From Aquabacterium sp. (GTDB taxonomy: Bacteria > Pseudomonadota > Gammaproteobacteria > Burkholderiales > Burkholderiaceae_C), in the NCBI RefSeq assembly GCF_016234775.1, contig NZ_JACRAH010000003.1, positions 62,001 through 126,000 on the forward strand: a stretch of DNA of 64,000 nt. The letters are read 5' to 3'. How positions within the stretch are numbered: the first letter of the stretch is position 1; each line of letters opens with the position of its first letter. The position numbers and the translations under genes are program-made. Shown here piece by piece: positions 1 to 9,352 of the stretch. The notes under the pieces are model-generated. The model searched no databases, had not been told where the DNA came from, and was given only the letters and a program-made list of their open reading frames with translations.

Positions 1-1
1 G

Positions 2-676
2 CGGCAGGGTCAGGAACGCCATGGGCAGCGACCGATTGGGCGAATCGTAGTCATGCAGGAAGGCGAACCAGGCGGCCACGCCGGCCAGCAAGGCCCAGAC
101 CAGGCACTCGCGCGCCCTGCCTCGCAAGGCCTTCCATGCCAAACGAGAGCTCAGCAGCAGCACCGGTGCAGCCAGGAACACGCCAACCGTGTCGCCCATC
201 CACCACGATGTCCAAGCCGAGGGCAGCGCCGTCACGGGCACCAGCCCTGCCAGATACAGACAAAGCACGCCACCGCTCGCAGAGACCAGCATGCCGGATG
301 CGGCTGCCAGCAAGAAGGTCAGCACATGTCGCCGTTGGGCGAACTGCCCGTCAAAATGCAGTCGGTTGAAGATCCAGGCAGCGCAGAGCGGTGCCAAGGT
401 GTTGCCAACCGCGATGCCGGCCGACAACCAGAAGGGTGAAGCCACGCTCCAGTTGACCAGGAAGGCCGCAACATAGACGGCCGGCCACATCTGCCATCCC
501 CAACGGAACAAGGCCGCCACGGCCATGCCTGAAGGCAGCCACACCAAGGTGATGTGGGACTCCGCATACGGCATTTGCAGCCCCAGCCACCCTGAGCACA
601 CATACGCCAGCAAGAGCACGAGGCCTTTCTGCCACATGCTCCACATCTCGCCCCGGTTCGGTGCTGTTACAGGCAT
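2..676 (-). CDS. MASE1-domain integral membrane sensor protein, N-terminal part (runs off window edge)
   Basis: Translating the minus strand from an ATG at 676 gives an open frame of 225 residues that reaches the left edge of the window without a stop. It is almost entirely hydrophobic with about six membrane segments. MASE1 hallmarks are visible: a WLPSG motif near residue 49, a GNTLAP stretch in the middle, and WWMGDTVGVFLAAP at about residue 170. MASE1 is a sensory membrane domain usually followed by GGDEF, EAL or histidine-kinase output domains, so the missing C-terminus probably carries one. An AGGAGG lies only two bases before this ATG, so the in-frame ATG at 646 is a possible alternative start. 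The gene is divergent from the RlmN-like gene. The family call is firm; the output domain cannot be known from this window. Confidence 0.8.
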   Translation of the reverse strand, partial: MPVTAPNRGEMWSMWQKGLVLLLAYVCSGWLGLQMPYAESHITLVWLPSGMAVAALFRWGWQMWPAVYVAAFLVNWSVASPFWLSAGIAVGNTLAPLCAAWIFNRLHFDGQFAQRRHVLTFLLAAASGMLVSASGGVLCLYLAGLVPVTALPSAWTSWWMGDTVGVFLAAPVLLLSSRLAWKALRGRARECLVWALLAGVAAWFAFLHDYDSPNRSLPMAFLTLP

Positions 677-839
677 TGCCTCCTCGGCATTTTTGTCACC
701 CCACAAGGGGTCGTACTGAGTTTGGCAGTCTACGTCTCTGGCCTGACGACAAAAGCCGGAAAAAGCCCACCCAGTCCGGCGCTGCAGCACAGACCGGCCT
801 CTACACTGTCGCCCTGCATTCGCGCCACCCCATTTCGCC

Positions 840-1901
840 ATGCGCATTGAAGACATCCGCCAGCGCCTGCACACGCTGGGCGCCAAACCCATCCACATCC
901 AGCGCGTGCTGCGCCTGTGGTCGCAAGCCTTGCCCCAGGAAGGCGGCAAGCGCCGCCCTGAAGACTTCCTGCCGCTCGAAGTGCGCGAAGGCCTGCCCGC
1001 CGTGCTGGCCGACATCGAGGGCCTGGCCCGCATCCGCTCGGAACACCCTGGCGAAGACGGCTCCGCGCGCCTGCTGGTGGCGCTGGCCGACGGGCAAACG
1101 GTCGAGAGCGTGCTGCTGCCCCGCGGCGGCCTGTGCGTGTCATCTCAAGTGGGTTGCGCCGTGGGCTGCGTGTTCTGCATGACGGGCAAGGAAGGCCTGC
1201 TGCGCCAACTGGGCAGCGCCGAAATCGTGGCCCAGGTGGCCCTGGCCCGCACGCGCCGCAAGGTCAACAAGGTCGTGTTCATGGGCATGGGGGAGCCTTC
1301 GCACAACCTGGACAACGTGCTCGAAGCGATCGACTTGCTGGGCACCATCGGCAACATCGGCCACAAGAGCCTGGTCTTCTCGACCGTGGGCGACCCGCGC
1401 GCCTTCGATCGCCTGCAAGGCCTGGAAATGGGCCGCGTCAGGCCAGCGCTAGCCCTGTCGCTGCACACCACCAAGGCCGAACTGCGCGCGCAGTTGCTGC
1501 CCCGCGCCCCGCGCATGACACCCGAAGAACTGGTGGAGCGCGCCGAGGTGTACGCCCGCCAGACCGACTACCCGATCCAGTACCAGTGGACGCTGATCGA
1601 AGGCGTGAACGACAACGAAGAAGAGATCGAAGGCATCGTGCGCCTGCTCAAGGGCAAGTACGCGCTGATGAACATGATCCCCTACAACACGGTGGACGAG
1701 CTCGACTTCAAGCGCCCCACATGGGAACGCGCCGCCGAGATCGCCCGCACCCTGCATCGCCGCGGCATCCTGACCAAACTGAGGCAATCAGCCGGGCAGG
1801 ATGTGGATGGGGGGTGTGGGCAGTTGCGGGCGCGAGATTTGAACGGTGCCAACCAACCGCGCCCTGTGCGTATCATCAGGCCTGCGGTGCCGCCAGCCTG
1901 A
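840..1901 (+). CDS. RlmN-family radical SAM RNA methyltransferase
   Basis: Predicted cytoplasmic enzyme of 353 residues that would methylate C2 of an adenine in 23S rRNA and/or tRNA. The radical SAM cluster motif is C106-x3-C110-x2-C113. Cys99 lies seven residues before the cluster, matching the spacing of catalytic Cys118 in E. coli RlmN, and the second mechanistic cysteine is present near the C-terminus in GGCGQL (C326). GMGEP and the SLHTT region of the barrel are also intact, so it should be active. It is shorter and more divergent than housekeeping RlmN (about 380 residues), and resembles the second RlmN-like copy seen in many Burkholderiales, so I do not assign the symbol. Its last 26 bases overlap the end of the convergent acetoacetate-CoA ligase gene. 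No Shine-Dalgarno is obvious before the ATG. Confidence 0.85.
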   Translation: MRIEDIRQRLHTLGAKPIHIQRVLRLWSQALPQEGGKRRPEDFLPLEVREGLPAVLADIEGLARIRSEHPGEDGSARLLVALADGQTVESVLLPRGGLCVSSQVGCAVGCVFCMTGKEGLLRQLGSAEIVAQVALARTRRKVNKVVFMGMGEPSHNLDNVLEAIDLLGTIGNIGHKSLVFSTVGDPRAFDRLQGLEMGRVRPALALSLHTTKAELRAQLLPRAPRMTPEELVERAEVYARQTDYPIQYQWTLIEGVNDNEEEIEGIVRLLKGKYALMNMIPYNTVDELDFKRPTWERAAEIARTLHRRGILTKLRQSAGQDVDGGCGQLRARDLNGANQPRPVRIIRPAVPPA

Positions 1902-3873
1902 ACTGCGCCACATACCAATCCAGGCACCCCGGATTGGCCATCGCATCCTTGTTGACCACCTTGGCCAGCGGCTGCCCCAGGAACACCTTCTTGATCGGCA
2001 CCTCCTGCTTCTTGCCCGACAAGGTGCGCGGGATCTCGGGCGCCTGCAAGGTCAGATCCGGAATGAAGCGCGGCGACACCGCCGTCTTGATGGCCTCGTT
2101 GATGCGCGCCTGCATGGTGGCATCCAGCGCATGGCCCGCACGCAGCACCACGAACAGGATCATGCGGCTCTCACGCCCCAGGTATTCCAGGTCGATCACC
2201 ATCGAATCCAGCACTTCCGGCAAGGCCTCGACGGCCGCATACAGCTCGCTGGTGCCCATGCGCAAGCCGTGGCGGTTGATGGTCGCATCACTGCGGCCAT
2301 AGATGACGCAACTGCTGTCGGCATCGATCTTGAGCCAGTCGCCATGGCGCCAGACACCGGGGTACACATCAAAGTAGCTCGACAGGTAACGGGCGTTGCC
2401 CTCGTCGCCCCAGAAGAACAAGGGCATCGACGGAATAGGTTTGGTGCAGACCAGCTCACCCACCTCGCCCATCACCGGCTGCCCCTGCTCGTTCCAGGCC
2501 TCGACCGAGGCCCCCAGATAGCGGCATTGCAGGCGGCCCGGCACCAGCGGCAGCTCGCGATGGCCGCCGATGAAGACGCCGCAGAAGTCGGTACCTCCCG
2601 AGATGTTGCTCCACCAGATGTCGGGCGTGCCGATGCGGGCGAATTGATCCGTGCCCCAGCGCTGCGTTTCTTCTGACAAGGGCGAACCGGTTGAGCCCAG
2701 GGCGCGGATGCGCGACAGATCGCCGCACTGGCTGATGTCCACACCGGCCTTCATGCAGCCCGCATAGAAGGCGGCACCCGCGCCAAAGTAAGTCACCTTG
2801 TGGCGCGCGGCAAAGCGCCACAGCACCGTCCAGTCGGGCGACTCCTTGCTGCCGCCCGGGCTGCCATCGAACAGGCAGATGGTGGCCCCACCAAGCAGCC
2901 CGCCGATCTGGCTGTTCCACATCACCCAACCTGTGGAGCTGTACCAATGAAAGCGCTCACCCAGGCTGTTGGGCGCGTAACTGCAGCCCACATCACCATG
3001 CTTGTTGCCGGCCGCATTCACCATCAGGATGCCGCCATGCCCGTGCACCAGCGGCTTGGGCAGGCCCGTGGTGCCACTCGAATACACGATCCACAAAGGA
3101 TGATCGAAGTCCAGCCACTCAGGCTCGAACTCGCGCACGGCCGCGTCATCACGGGCGATGGCCTGGGCAAAGCTCAGATCGGCTTTCACGGGCTGTGCTG
3201 CAAAAGCGCTTTCCAGCACGATGACCTTCTCAACAGTGGGCAAGGCGGCACGCAAGCCCTCGACCACCGTGCTGCGGTCCAGGCCCTTGCCGGCATAGTG
3301 CACACCATCGGCCGCGATCAACACGCGCGGTGTGATCTGCTGGAAGCGATCGGTCACGGCTTGTGTGCCCATGTCTGGCGCACACACGCTCCAGATGGCA
3401 CCCACGCTGGCACAGGCCAGGAAGGCCACCACCGTCTCGGGCACATTGGGCAGGTAGGCGGCCACACGGTCGCCCTTTTGCACGCCCAGGTCCTTCAAGG
3501 CCAGCGCCATGGATGCGACCTGGCGGCGCAGCTCGGGCCAGCTCAACTCACGCGCCTGCCCCAGTTCGTTGTCACTGACGATGGCCGGCACGCCTGCCGC
3601 CTGCGCGGCATCGACATGACGCAAGACGCGCTGCGCGTAATTGACCTGGGCGCCCGGAAACCACCTGGCGCCCGGCATGCGCGCCTCACTCAGCACCGCC
3701 GAATACGGCGTGGGCGATTGCATGCCCTCGTAGTCCCAGATGCTTTGCCAGAAGGCCTGCTGGTCATTCACGGACCACTGCCACAAGGCATCGTAGTCAT
3801 CGAAGCTCAGGCCATGCTGCGTGCGCAGCCAGTCTTGATACAAGCGGATCTGGGGGGTGTAGGGAGGGCGCAT
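1876..3873 (-). CDS. acetoacetate-CoA ligase
   Basis: 665-residue member of the ANL (AMP-forming) superfamily that activates acetoacetate to acetoacetyl-CoA, linking ketone bodies or PHB turnover to central metabolism. The P-loop-like motif YSSGTTGLPK starts at residue 264. The N-terminus (YTPQIRLYQDWL) and the PTPYSAVL/MPGARWFPGAQVNYA region are typical of acetoacetyl-CoA synthetases rather than acetyl-CoA synthetases. The C-terminal SGKKQEVPIKKVFLG carries the conserved lysine of ANL enzymes. I chose the ATG at 3873 because homologous proteins begin just before PYTPQ; an in-frame ATG at 3906 is possible. The gene is divergent from the beta-lactamase-fold hydrolase, with a short shared promoter region, and overlaps the RlmN-like gene at its 3' end. 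Confidence 0.9.
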   Translation of the reverse strand: MRPPYTPQIRLYQDWLRTQHGLSFDDYDALWQWSVNDQQAFWQSIWDYEGMQSPTPYSAVLSEARMPGARWFPGAQVNYAQRVLRHVDAAQAAGVPAIVSDNELGQARELSWPELRRQVASMALALKDLGVQKGDRVAAYLPNVPETVVAFLACASVGAIWSVCAPDMGTQAVTDRFQQITPRVLIAADGVHYAGKGLDRSTVVEGLRAALPTVEKVIVLESAFAAQPVKADLSFAQAIARDDAAVREFEPEWLDFDHPLWIVYSSGTTGLPKPLVHGHGGILMVNAAGNKHGDVGCSYAPNSLGERFHWYSSTGWVMWNSQIGGLLGGATICLFDGSPGGSKESPDWTVLWRFAARHKVTYFGAGAAFYAGCMKAGVDISQCGDLSRIRALGSTGSPLSEETQRWGTDQFARIGTPDIWWSNISGGTDFCGVFIGGHRELPLVPGRLQCRYLGASVEAWNEQGQPVMGEVGELVCTKPIPSMPLFFWGDEGNARYLSSYFDVYPGVWRHGDWLKIDADSSCVIYGRSDATINRHGLRMGTSELYAAVEALPEVLDSMVIDLEYLGRESRMILFVVLRAGHALDATMQARINEAIKTAVSPRFIPDLTLQAPEIPRTLSGKKQEVPIKKVFLGQPLAKVVNKDAMANPGCLDWYVAQFRLAAPQA

Positions 3874-3972
3874 GCTGAAAACGAACCGTGTCGAGATGAA
3901 GTTCATTATGTCCGCACGCCTTGCGGAACATCCCCCACAATTTACCCACCTCGACAACAGCAAGGCATACAC

Positions 3973-5178
3973 ATGAGCGGTATGACGGTGACGCCCACAG
4001 GCTACGATTTCAGCTCGGTTCATGCTGCCTTGCAGCGGTATGTCGATGGCGACATCCTGGCTGGCGTGTCCTCCGCCGTGCTGGTCGGGCAGGATCTGGT
4101 GGACCTCCATTGCGCAGGCTGGGCCGACAAGGAAAGCCAGATCCCGATGCGGGCGGATCACATCTTCCGCGTGTACTCGAACTCCAAGCTGATCACCAGC
4201 TGCGCCGTGCTGCTGCTGTGGGAAGAAGGCCGCTTCGAGCTCGATGAGCCGGTCGAGCGCTTCATCCCCCAACTGGGCAAGCGCCTGGTGCTCAAGCCCG
4301 GCGCGACGGAACTGGATGATGTCGAGCCTGCAGAGAGCCCCATCACCATCCGCCACCTGCTGACACACCAGTCGGGCCTCAGCTATGGCCTGCTCGACCC
4401 GGGCACCTTGATCTACAAGGCTTACAGCGCACGCAAGCTACTGAGCCCCAACACGACACTGGCCGAGAAGATGGACGCCCTGGCCGACCTGCCCCTGCTG
4501 TTCCATCCAGGCAAGGGTTGGGAATACTCCTTTGCCACCGATGTCTTGACCCACCTGATCGAGGTCGTCAGCGGGCAGCGCTTCGATGCCTTCATCCAGG
4601 CTCGCATCCTCGGGCCGCTGGGCATGGTCGACACCGGCCTCGTCATCCCACCCGAGAACCAGCACCGGCTGGCCACCTTCTACATGGGCGCGGATCTGAC
4701 CAAGCCCATGCTGCCTGGCCTCACCCGCAATGACAACGCGCCCTACCCTCAAGCGAATCTGAAACCCTTCGCCTGGCAGTCCGGCGGAGGCGGCCTGGTC
4801 TCGACCTTGCCAGACACGCTGGCCTTGCTGCGCAGCCTCATGCCCGGCGGCCCGGCCCTGCTCAAGCCCGACACCATCGCCATGATGATGCGCAACCAAC
4901 TGCCCGATCAGCGCTGGATCAAGTTCCCACGCTTTGGCGAACTGCCGGGCAAAGGCTTCGGGTTGGGGGGCGCCGTGACCCTCGCCCCGCTGCCCTTCGA
5001 CCCACCCGAATCCATCGACGAGTTCCAGTGGGGTGGGCTGGGTGGCACCCATTGGTGGATCTCACCTCGGCACAACATGGCCGGCGTACTGATGGCCCAG
5101 CGTCACATGGCCTTCTGGCACCCCTTCTCGTTCGAGATCAAGCAAGGGATCTATCAGGCCGTACTGAAGGGCCGCTGA
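3973..5178 (+). CDS. serine hydrolase of the beta-lactamase (class C)/esterase family
   Basis: 401-residue protein with the class C beta-lactamase/PBP fold. The nucleophile motif is S69-N-S-K72 in VYSNSKL, and the second-motif tyrosine is most likely in the WEYSFATD segment. A late [12 protein letters not shown] segment occupies the third-motif position. No signal peptide is visible, so it is probably a cytoplasmic esterase of the EstB type rather than a drug-resistance beta-lactamase. The start at 3973 is preceded by AAGG; the ATG three codons later is equally possible. It is divergently transcribed from the acetoacetate-CoA ligase. The substrate cannot be predicted. Confidence 0.8.
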   Translation: MSGMTVTPTGYDFSSVHAALQRYVDGDILAGVSSAVLVGQDLVDLHCAGWADKESQIPMRADHIFRVYSNSKLITSCAVLLLWEEGRFELDEPVERFIPQLGKRLVLKPGATELDDVEPAESPITIRHLLTHQSGLSYGLLDPGTLIYKAYSARKLLSPNTTLAEKMDALADLPLLFHPGKGWEYSFATDVLTHLIEVVSGQRFDAFIQARILGPLGMVDTGLVIPPENQHRLATFYMGADLTKPMLPGLTRNDNAPYPQANLKPFAWQSGGGGLVSTLPDTLALLRSLMPGGPALLKPDTIAMMMRNQLPDQRWIKFPRFGELPGKGFGLGGAVTLAPLPFDPPESIDEFQWGGLGGTHWWISPRHNMAGVLMAQRHMAFWHPFSFEIKQGIYQAVLKGR

Positions 5179-5257
5179 GGCCCCGGTGCCAGCGGAAAGT
5201 GCCACGAACCCGGTACATCCAGTACAGTTCAGCTCCAGACACATTTTCGCGGCAACC

Positions 5258-5533
5258 ATGACCGATCACTACGCCGCCCTCGGCCTGGGCAGCGCGGCCA
5301 CGCTGGCCGACATCAAGAAGGCCTTCCGCCAGAAGGCCTCGCTCTATCACCCGGACCGCAACACGGCGCCGGAAGCCCCTGCACGTTTTCGCGCTGTGCA
5401 AGAGGCGTACGATGTGCTTTCTGACCCCGACAAGCGCCAGGCCTACGACGACAACCGCCGTCGCAACCTGCTCGACAGCCCCATCGATACCGCGCGCGAC
5501 ATCTGGCTGAACTACTTCAGCGCCCTGCTCTGA
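5258..5533 (+). CDS. small J-domain (DnaJ-like) protein
   Basis: 91-residue protein consisting almost only of a J-domain: helix I, basic helix II (KKAFRQKA), the HPD motif in YHPDRN at about residues 33-36, and helix III with the [14 protein letters not shown] signature. Such proteins stimulate the ATPase of a DnaK-type Hsp70 and recruit it to a target. There is no G/F region or zinc finger, only a short tail ending in [10 protein letters not shown], which may hold the target-binding surface. It is followed on the same strand by three genes of unknown function, so it may act on one of their products; this is inference from position. Confidence 0.85.
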   Translation: MTDHYAALGLGSAATLADIKKAFRQKASLYHPDRNTAPEAPARFRAVQEAYDVLSDPDKRQAYDDNRRRNLLDSPIDTARDIWLNYFSALL

Positions 5534-5632
5534 GCCTGGTCGCCCGGCTTGCAGGCCACGCCAAGGCCCCAGCCCCCAAGCCCCCCCGCTTCAAAGCCCC
5601 ATCGACCCACTTTCGCGCCCGCCTGCCACACC

Positions 5633-6205
5633 ATGATCCTCTCCCCCGCCTTCCACGACCTGCGCGCTGCTTACCAGTCCGAGATGGACGACCTCACTTC
5701 CGACACGGAAGGCCGCGACGTGCTGCGCAAACGCCTGGCCGACAAGCGCAAATCGCTGGACTTCCTGCTGCAGATGACCGAAGCCGCGCCTGAAATGGTG
5801 GCCGTGGTCTTCCACCAGGGCTTTCGCTTCACTGAACCCGCCGTGATGGACCAGGTCGTGAGCCTGGAGATCGACGATGTGCCCGACTGGGACGAGCTGG
5901 GCGGCGCCGTGCAGGTCCTGCCTTCGGCCCAGTCGCTGGCCGAGACCTTTCTGCAGCAGGCCGATGGCCAGCGCTTCATGACCATCGCCGCCGCCCTGGT
6001 CTACCTCTACGAGAAGCCCGATGGCCGCATGCAAGCCGCCGCTGACGATGCCGATGAGGACGACGCCGACAAGGACGAAGACCGCGAAGACCACGACGAC
6101 GAAAGCCGCGAATACGTGGAGAGCGACGACGAGGCCGATGCCCGCGCCCGTGAAGAGGCCGGCGCCGACTGGATGGTCGAACAAGGCTTTGACCGCAAAG
6201 ACTGA
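5633..6205 (+). CDS. hypothetical protein with acidic C-terminal tail
   Basis: 190-residue protein that I do not recognise. The first 140 residues look globular and mainly helical (DLRAAYQSEMDDL, RKRLADKRKSLDFLLQMTE). The next 35 residues are extremely acidic, with runs of D and E broken by a few K/R, and the protein ends in GADWMVEQGFDRKD. There is no signal peptide or membrane segment. The ATG at 5633 is chosen because the upstream part of the frame is proline-rich and unlike coding sequence. It is followed after 14 bases by the next gene, so the two are probably co-transcribed. Acidic tails of this kind often serve as protein- or nucleic-acid-mimicking contacts, but no function can be assigned. 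Confidence 0.65.
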   Translation: MILSPAFHDLRAAYQSEMDDLTSDTEGRDVLRKRLADKRKSLDFLLQMTEAAPEMVAVVFHQGFRFTEPAVMDQVVSLEIDDVPDWDELGGAVQVLPSAQSLAETFLQQADGQRFMTIAAALVYLYEKPDGRMQAAADDADEDDADKDEDREDHDDESREYVESDDEADARAREEAGADWMVEQGFDRKD

Positions 6206-6219
6206 AGCGAACCCATACC

Positions 6220-6969
6220 ATGAACGAGATTGCACTCATCCAGCAGACCCAGAGCCTCATTGCCGCGGGAGACATCGTTGGCGCCGAAGCCATCCTCGTG
6301 GACCTGGCCGACAAGGAGGGCGACAAGGCCCTGATGGTCGTCCTGGAACAACTGCCCCCCAAGGACATCCTGGCCGTGATCCGCGAGTACGACCCCTCCA
6401 AGGACTCGGTCATCAACATGCTGATCTCGCCCGAGCAGTTCGCCCGCGCCGTCGTGATCGAAAAGCGCTACAAGGACCTCAAGCACGTCCACCTGCGCGG
6501 CATGGTCAACTCCATCATCTTCCGAGAAGATGCCGACCCGATCGAGTTCCTGCAGGCGCTCGGCGATCTGGAAGGTGGCAGCGAAGCGCTGGCCAACTAC
6601 TTCGCCGACAAGTGGAGCCGCGTGGAAGCCTTTGCGCGCACCGGCAACTTCGACACGATGGAAGACGACGGTCAGATGATGTCCGAGCAGGCCCTGCTGG
6701 CATCGGCTCACGTGCGCCCTGTGCTGCAACACGACGAAGTGGCCGACAACGACTGGATGGAACTGGCCTGGCTGCTGCGCTACCAGTGCCCTGACCTGTT
6801 CTGCGAGATGCTGCTGGTGCTGCGTGCCAAGGCCCTGCGTGGCGAAGATGCGCCCGGCGACGATGAAGACGAAGCCGAAGAGAGCGACGGCAAGGTGGAA
6901 ACCGGCGACACCGACCGTGGCCGCATCACCCAGGCCGCCATCGACCCGGACGAAGAATCCGCGATCTGA
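6220..6969 (+). CDS. hypothetical helical protein (249 aa), middle gene of an unknown trio
   Basis: Soluble, largely helical protein with no recognised family. Its N-terminal half consists of short helical hairpins (GDIVGAEAILVDLADKEG, PPKDILAVIREYDP, INMLISPEQFARAVV) with a faint resemblance to the helical repeats of MgtE N-terminal/FliG-like domains; I do not consider this a reliable assignment. The C-terminal 40 residues are acidic (DDEDEAEESDG), echoing the acidic tail of the preceding gene product. It lies 14 bases after that gene and 18 bases before the next, all on the same strand, which implies one operon and possibly one complex. Confidence 0.7.
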   Translation: MNEIALIQQTQSLIAAGDIVGAEAILVDLADKEGDKALMVVLEQLPPKDILAVIREYDPSKDSVINMLISPEQFARAVVIEKRYKDLKHVHLRGMVNSIIFREDADPIEFLQALGDLEGGSEALANYFADKWSRVEAFARTGNFDTMEDDGQMMSEQALLASAHVRPVLQHDEVADNDWMELAWLLRYQCPDLFCEMLLVLRAKALRGEDAPGDDEDEAEESDGKVETGDTDRGRITQAAIDPDEESAI

Positions 6970-6987
6970 TCTGCACAGCGCCCCGCC

Positions 6988-8238
6988 ATGAACGAGCCTT
7001 CAACCGACACCGCACAGCCCACGGCCGCCCCCGCTGCGATCTCGCTCTACGACGCACGGCCCTTCTTTGAAAAGGCCTTGCAGTACGGCGTGGCCAATGG
7101 CCTGATCAACCAGGCCAAGCTGGACGCCATCTGCGTGGAAGCGCCCAAAGGCATGGTGCAGATCGCTGGCTACTTTGGCAGCGAGTTCCTGCGCCCCGAA
7201 CTCGAAAAAGCCCGCGAGCGCATGATCAACCTGGTCAGCCTCTTTCTGGAAGAGTCCTGCCAGGGCGATGTGCACCGCGCCGCCGAGGCCTTGCGCGACA
7301 ACTCCCTGCTGTCGCGCTCCAAAGGCGGCTCGGACATGCTCAAGAAGCTGATCGCCATGCCGCAAAGCTCGCACTTCGGCATGAGCGAGCGCAAGGGTTT
7401 CACCGACGACATGATCCCGCATCTGGCCAAGTGGACCTTGCGCCCGCTGGCCGACTACCGCGCCGAGCTGGCCACCCGCCGCCATGCCGCCGACCTGATC
7501 GAAGCCGCTACCTGGATGGCCGCCCAGCTCGATGCCAGCGACGACGAGCTGGAAGAGTTCGGCGCCGAAGCCGAAGCCGTGATCCGCACCGCCTTGCTGA
7601 TCGAAGCCGTGGGCCGCGATGCCCTGCCCGACTGGATCGGCTTCGAAAAGACCATTGGCGTGCTGCGGCGCCAACCCATGCTGGCCAGCGATGAAGGCAT
7701 CGTGGTGCCCGATGAGCTGCCCGCCCACCTGCACGGTGCGGTTGAAACGGTGCGCCAATCCCTGCTGGCCGACATGCCGCGCATCCTGGATGCGAACCTC
7801 TCGCCACGCAAGCTCTTCATGCAGACCACGGCCTTCATGGGCCGCTACTTCTGGATCGAAGACGCGCTGGCCGAGATCGACCACCACGAGCGCAGTGCCT
7901 CCAACGAATGGCGCAAGGCCACACAAGGCCAGACCGACGAAGACGCCCTGTTGACCGTGTTCCTGCACATCGCAGCAGGTAGCGCGCCCAAGATCAGCAT
8001 GACCGACAAGAGCGCCGCCACGCTGATCCGCAAGATCCGCAAGTCAGGGCTGCACCCGGAGCGCGCGAAGGCCTTCATCCAGGCTCACGCGCCCGCCGCC
8101 TTGCGCGAAGGCTATGTCGAGCTGTGGCGCCTGTTCCTGCAGGAAGCGCAACCCCTGCTGCTCAGCGACGCCGTGACCTCGCACAACGACGCCCTGGCGC
8201 TGCTGCGGCGCGAATGCGTGGTGCTGGCCGCCAGCTGA
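6988..8238 (+). CDS. hypothetical protein (416 aa), last gene of an unknown trio
   Basis: 416-residue soluble protein of unknown function, mostly alpha-helical, with no signal peptide or membrane segment and no motif that I can tie to a catalytic family. A short A/P/T-rich N-terminal leader is followed by a helical body starting at about residue 20 (YDARPFFEKALQYG). It lies 18 bases after the preceding gene and ends 5 bases from the convergent persulfide dioxygenase gene, so it closes the operon. The even codon bias across the three genes argues for real, long-resident genes. Confidence 0.75.
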   Translation: MNEPSTDTAQPTAAPAAISLYDARPFFEKALQYGVANGLINQAKLDAICVEAPKGMVQIAGYFGSEFLRPELEKARERMINLVSLFLEESCQGDVHRAAEALRDNSLLSRSKGGSDMLKKLIAMPQSSHFGMSERKGFTDDMIPHLAKWTLRPLADYRAELATRRHAADLIEAATWMAAQLDASDDELEEFGAEAEAVIRTALLIEAVGRDALPDWIGFEKTIGVLRRQPMLASDEGIVVPDELPAHLHGAVETVRQSLLADMPRILDANLSPRKLFMQTTAFMGRYFWIEDALAEIDHHERSASNEWRKATQGQTDEDALLTVFLHIAAGSAPKISMTDKSAATLIRKIRKSGLHPERAKAFIQAHAPAALREGYVELWRLFLQEAQPLLLSDAVTSHNDALALLRRECVVLAAS

Positions 8239-8243
8239 ACCAC

Positions 8244-9332
8244 TCAGGCTGAAGGCGATGAGCTGACCGGCAGCCCCAGTTGCTGCCAGGTCAGCATGCC
8301 GCCGCGCATATTGGCGACACGCGTGAAGCCCCCTTGGCGCAGGATGACCGTGGCCTGACCGGAGCGCATGCCGGCATGGCACACGGTGACAACGGGCTTG
8401 TCCTGCGGGATCTGAGCCAGCGCTGCTTTCAGTTCGCTCAAAGGCAGGATCCGCGCCCCCTGGATGCGGCCCAGGCGCTCGTCCACCTCTTGCGGCTGAC
8501 GCACATCCAGCACCAGCACCTCATCGAGGTGCTCGGACACCCACTCCGGCTCGATCTCCAGCAAACCCGCATACGTTTGCCGCACGGGGCCCCAATCCGC
8601 CAGTTGCGGCACCTTGCCATCGGCCGGCTGCCCCGAGCGCATATTGGCCGGCAGCGCCACCGCCAGCTGCTTGGGATGCGGCAGATGCAGGTTCTGCATG
8701 AAGCCGACGAAATCGCGCTCGTCCGCCTGCCCGCCGATGCGGGGGTTGTGCGCACGCTCTTCGGCCACGGATGACATGGTCCGGCCCGCGTAGTCGTGCC
8801 CGGGGAAGATCAGGCAATCCTCGGGCAGGCTGAACAGCTGCTGCGTGATCGATCGATACAAGGTGCCCGCGTGCCCTTGCTGGAAGTCACAACGGCCCGC
8901 ACCGCGGATCAACAGGCTGTCACCCGTGAAGGCCATCTGCTGATCGTCCAGCACATAAGAGACGCAACCATCGGTGTGCCCCGGCGTGGCCCGCACCGCG
9001 AGGTGGCGCTCGCCGAACACGACCTTGTCGCCATGATCGAGCAGCCAATCCGCGCCTCGCATGGCCTCGCCATAGCGCTTCGAGATCCCGATGCGGCACG
9101 CGGTGGCCTGCTGCATCAACCAGGCGCCGGTCACGTGATCGGCGTGGCAATGCGTATCAAGCGCCGCCTGCAACGTGAGGCCCAACTCTTCGATCAAGGC
9201 GCGATCACGCAGGTGCTGCTCGAACACGGTGTCGATGATCACGGCCTGCCGGGTCACCGGGCATCCCAGAAGATAGGTATAGGTTGATGAAGCGGCATCA
9301 AACAGTTGCCGGAAGATCAGCTTGCCGAACAT
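8244..9332 (-). CDS. persulfide dioxygenase-rhodanese fusion (ETHE1-like MBL domain plus sulfurtransferase)
   Basis: 362-residue fusion. Residues 1-240 are a metallo-beta-lactamase-fold persulfide dioxygenase with H61-x-H63-x-D65-H66 and later PGHTDG and FPGHDYAG metal/structural motifs; it oxidises glutathione persulfide to sulfite. Residues about 265-362 are a rhodanese domain with catalytic Cys318 in the loop CHAGMR. Such fusions are known from Burkholderia (PRF) and couple persulfide oxidation with sulfur transfer in sulfide detoxification. The start at 9332 is supported by GGAGG five bases upstream; the in-frame ATG at 9344 would overlap that site. The gene begins 20 bases after the stop of the CDF transporter gene, so it is probably the third gene of the riboswitch-led operon. 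Confidence 0.9.
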   Translation of the reverse strand: MFGKLIFRQLFDAASSTYTYLLGCPVTRQAVIIDTVFEQHLRDRALIEELGLTLQAALDTHCHADHVTGAWLMQQATACRIGISKRYGEAMRGADWLLDHGDKVVFGERHLAVRATPGHTDGCVSYVLDDQQMAFTGDSLLIRGAGRCDFQQGHAGTLYRSITQQLFSLPEDCLIFPGHDYAGRTMSSVAEERAHNPRIGGQADERDFVGFMQNLHLPHPKQLAVALPANMRSGQPADGKVPQLADWGPVRQTYAGLLEIEPEWVSEHLDEVLVLDVRQPQEVDERLGRIQGARILPLSELKAALAQIPQDKPVVTVCHAGMRSGQATVILRQGGFTRVANMRGGMLTWQQLGLPVSSSPSA

Positions 9333-9352
9333 GGTTGCCTCCATGAATCACG

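Noticed and set aside
2800-3972. Very long plus-strand frame leading into the beta-lactamase-like gene
   Set aside because: It is antisense to the acetoacetate-CoA ligase; codon bias and family N-terminus put the real start at 3973.
6220-6969. MgtE N-terminal or FliG-like domain assignment
   Set aside because: Only a vague helical-repeat resemblance; no diagnostic motif.
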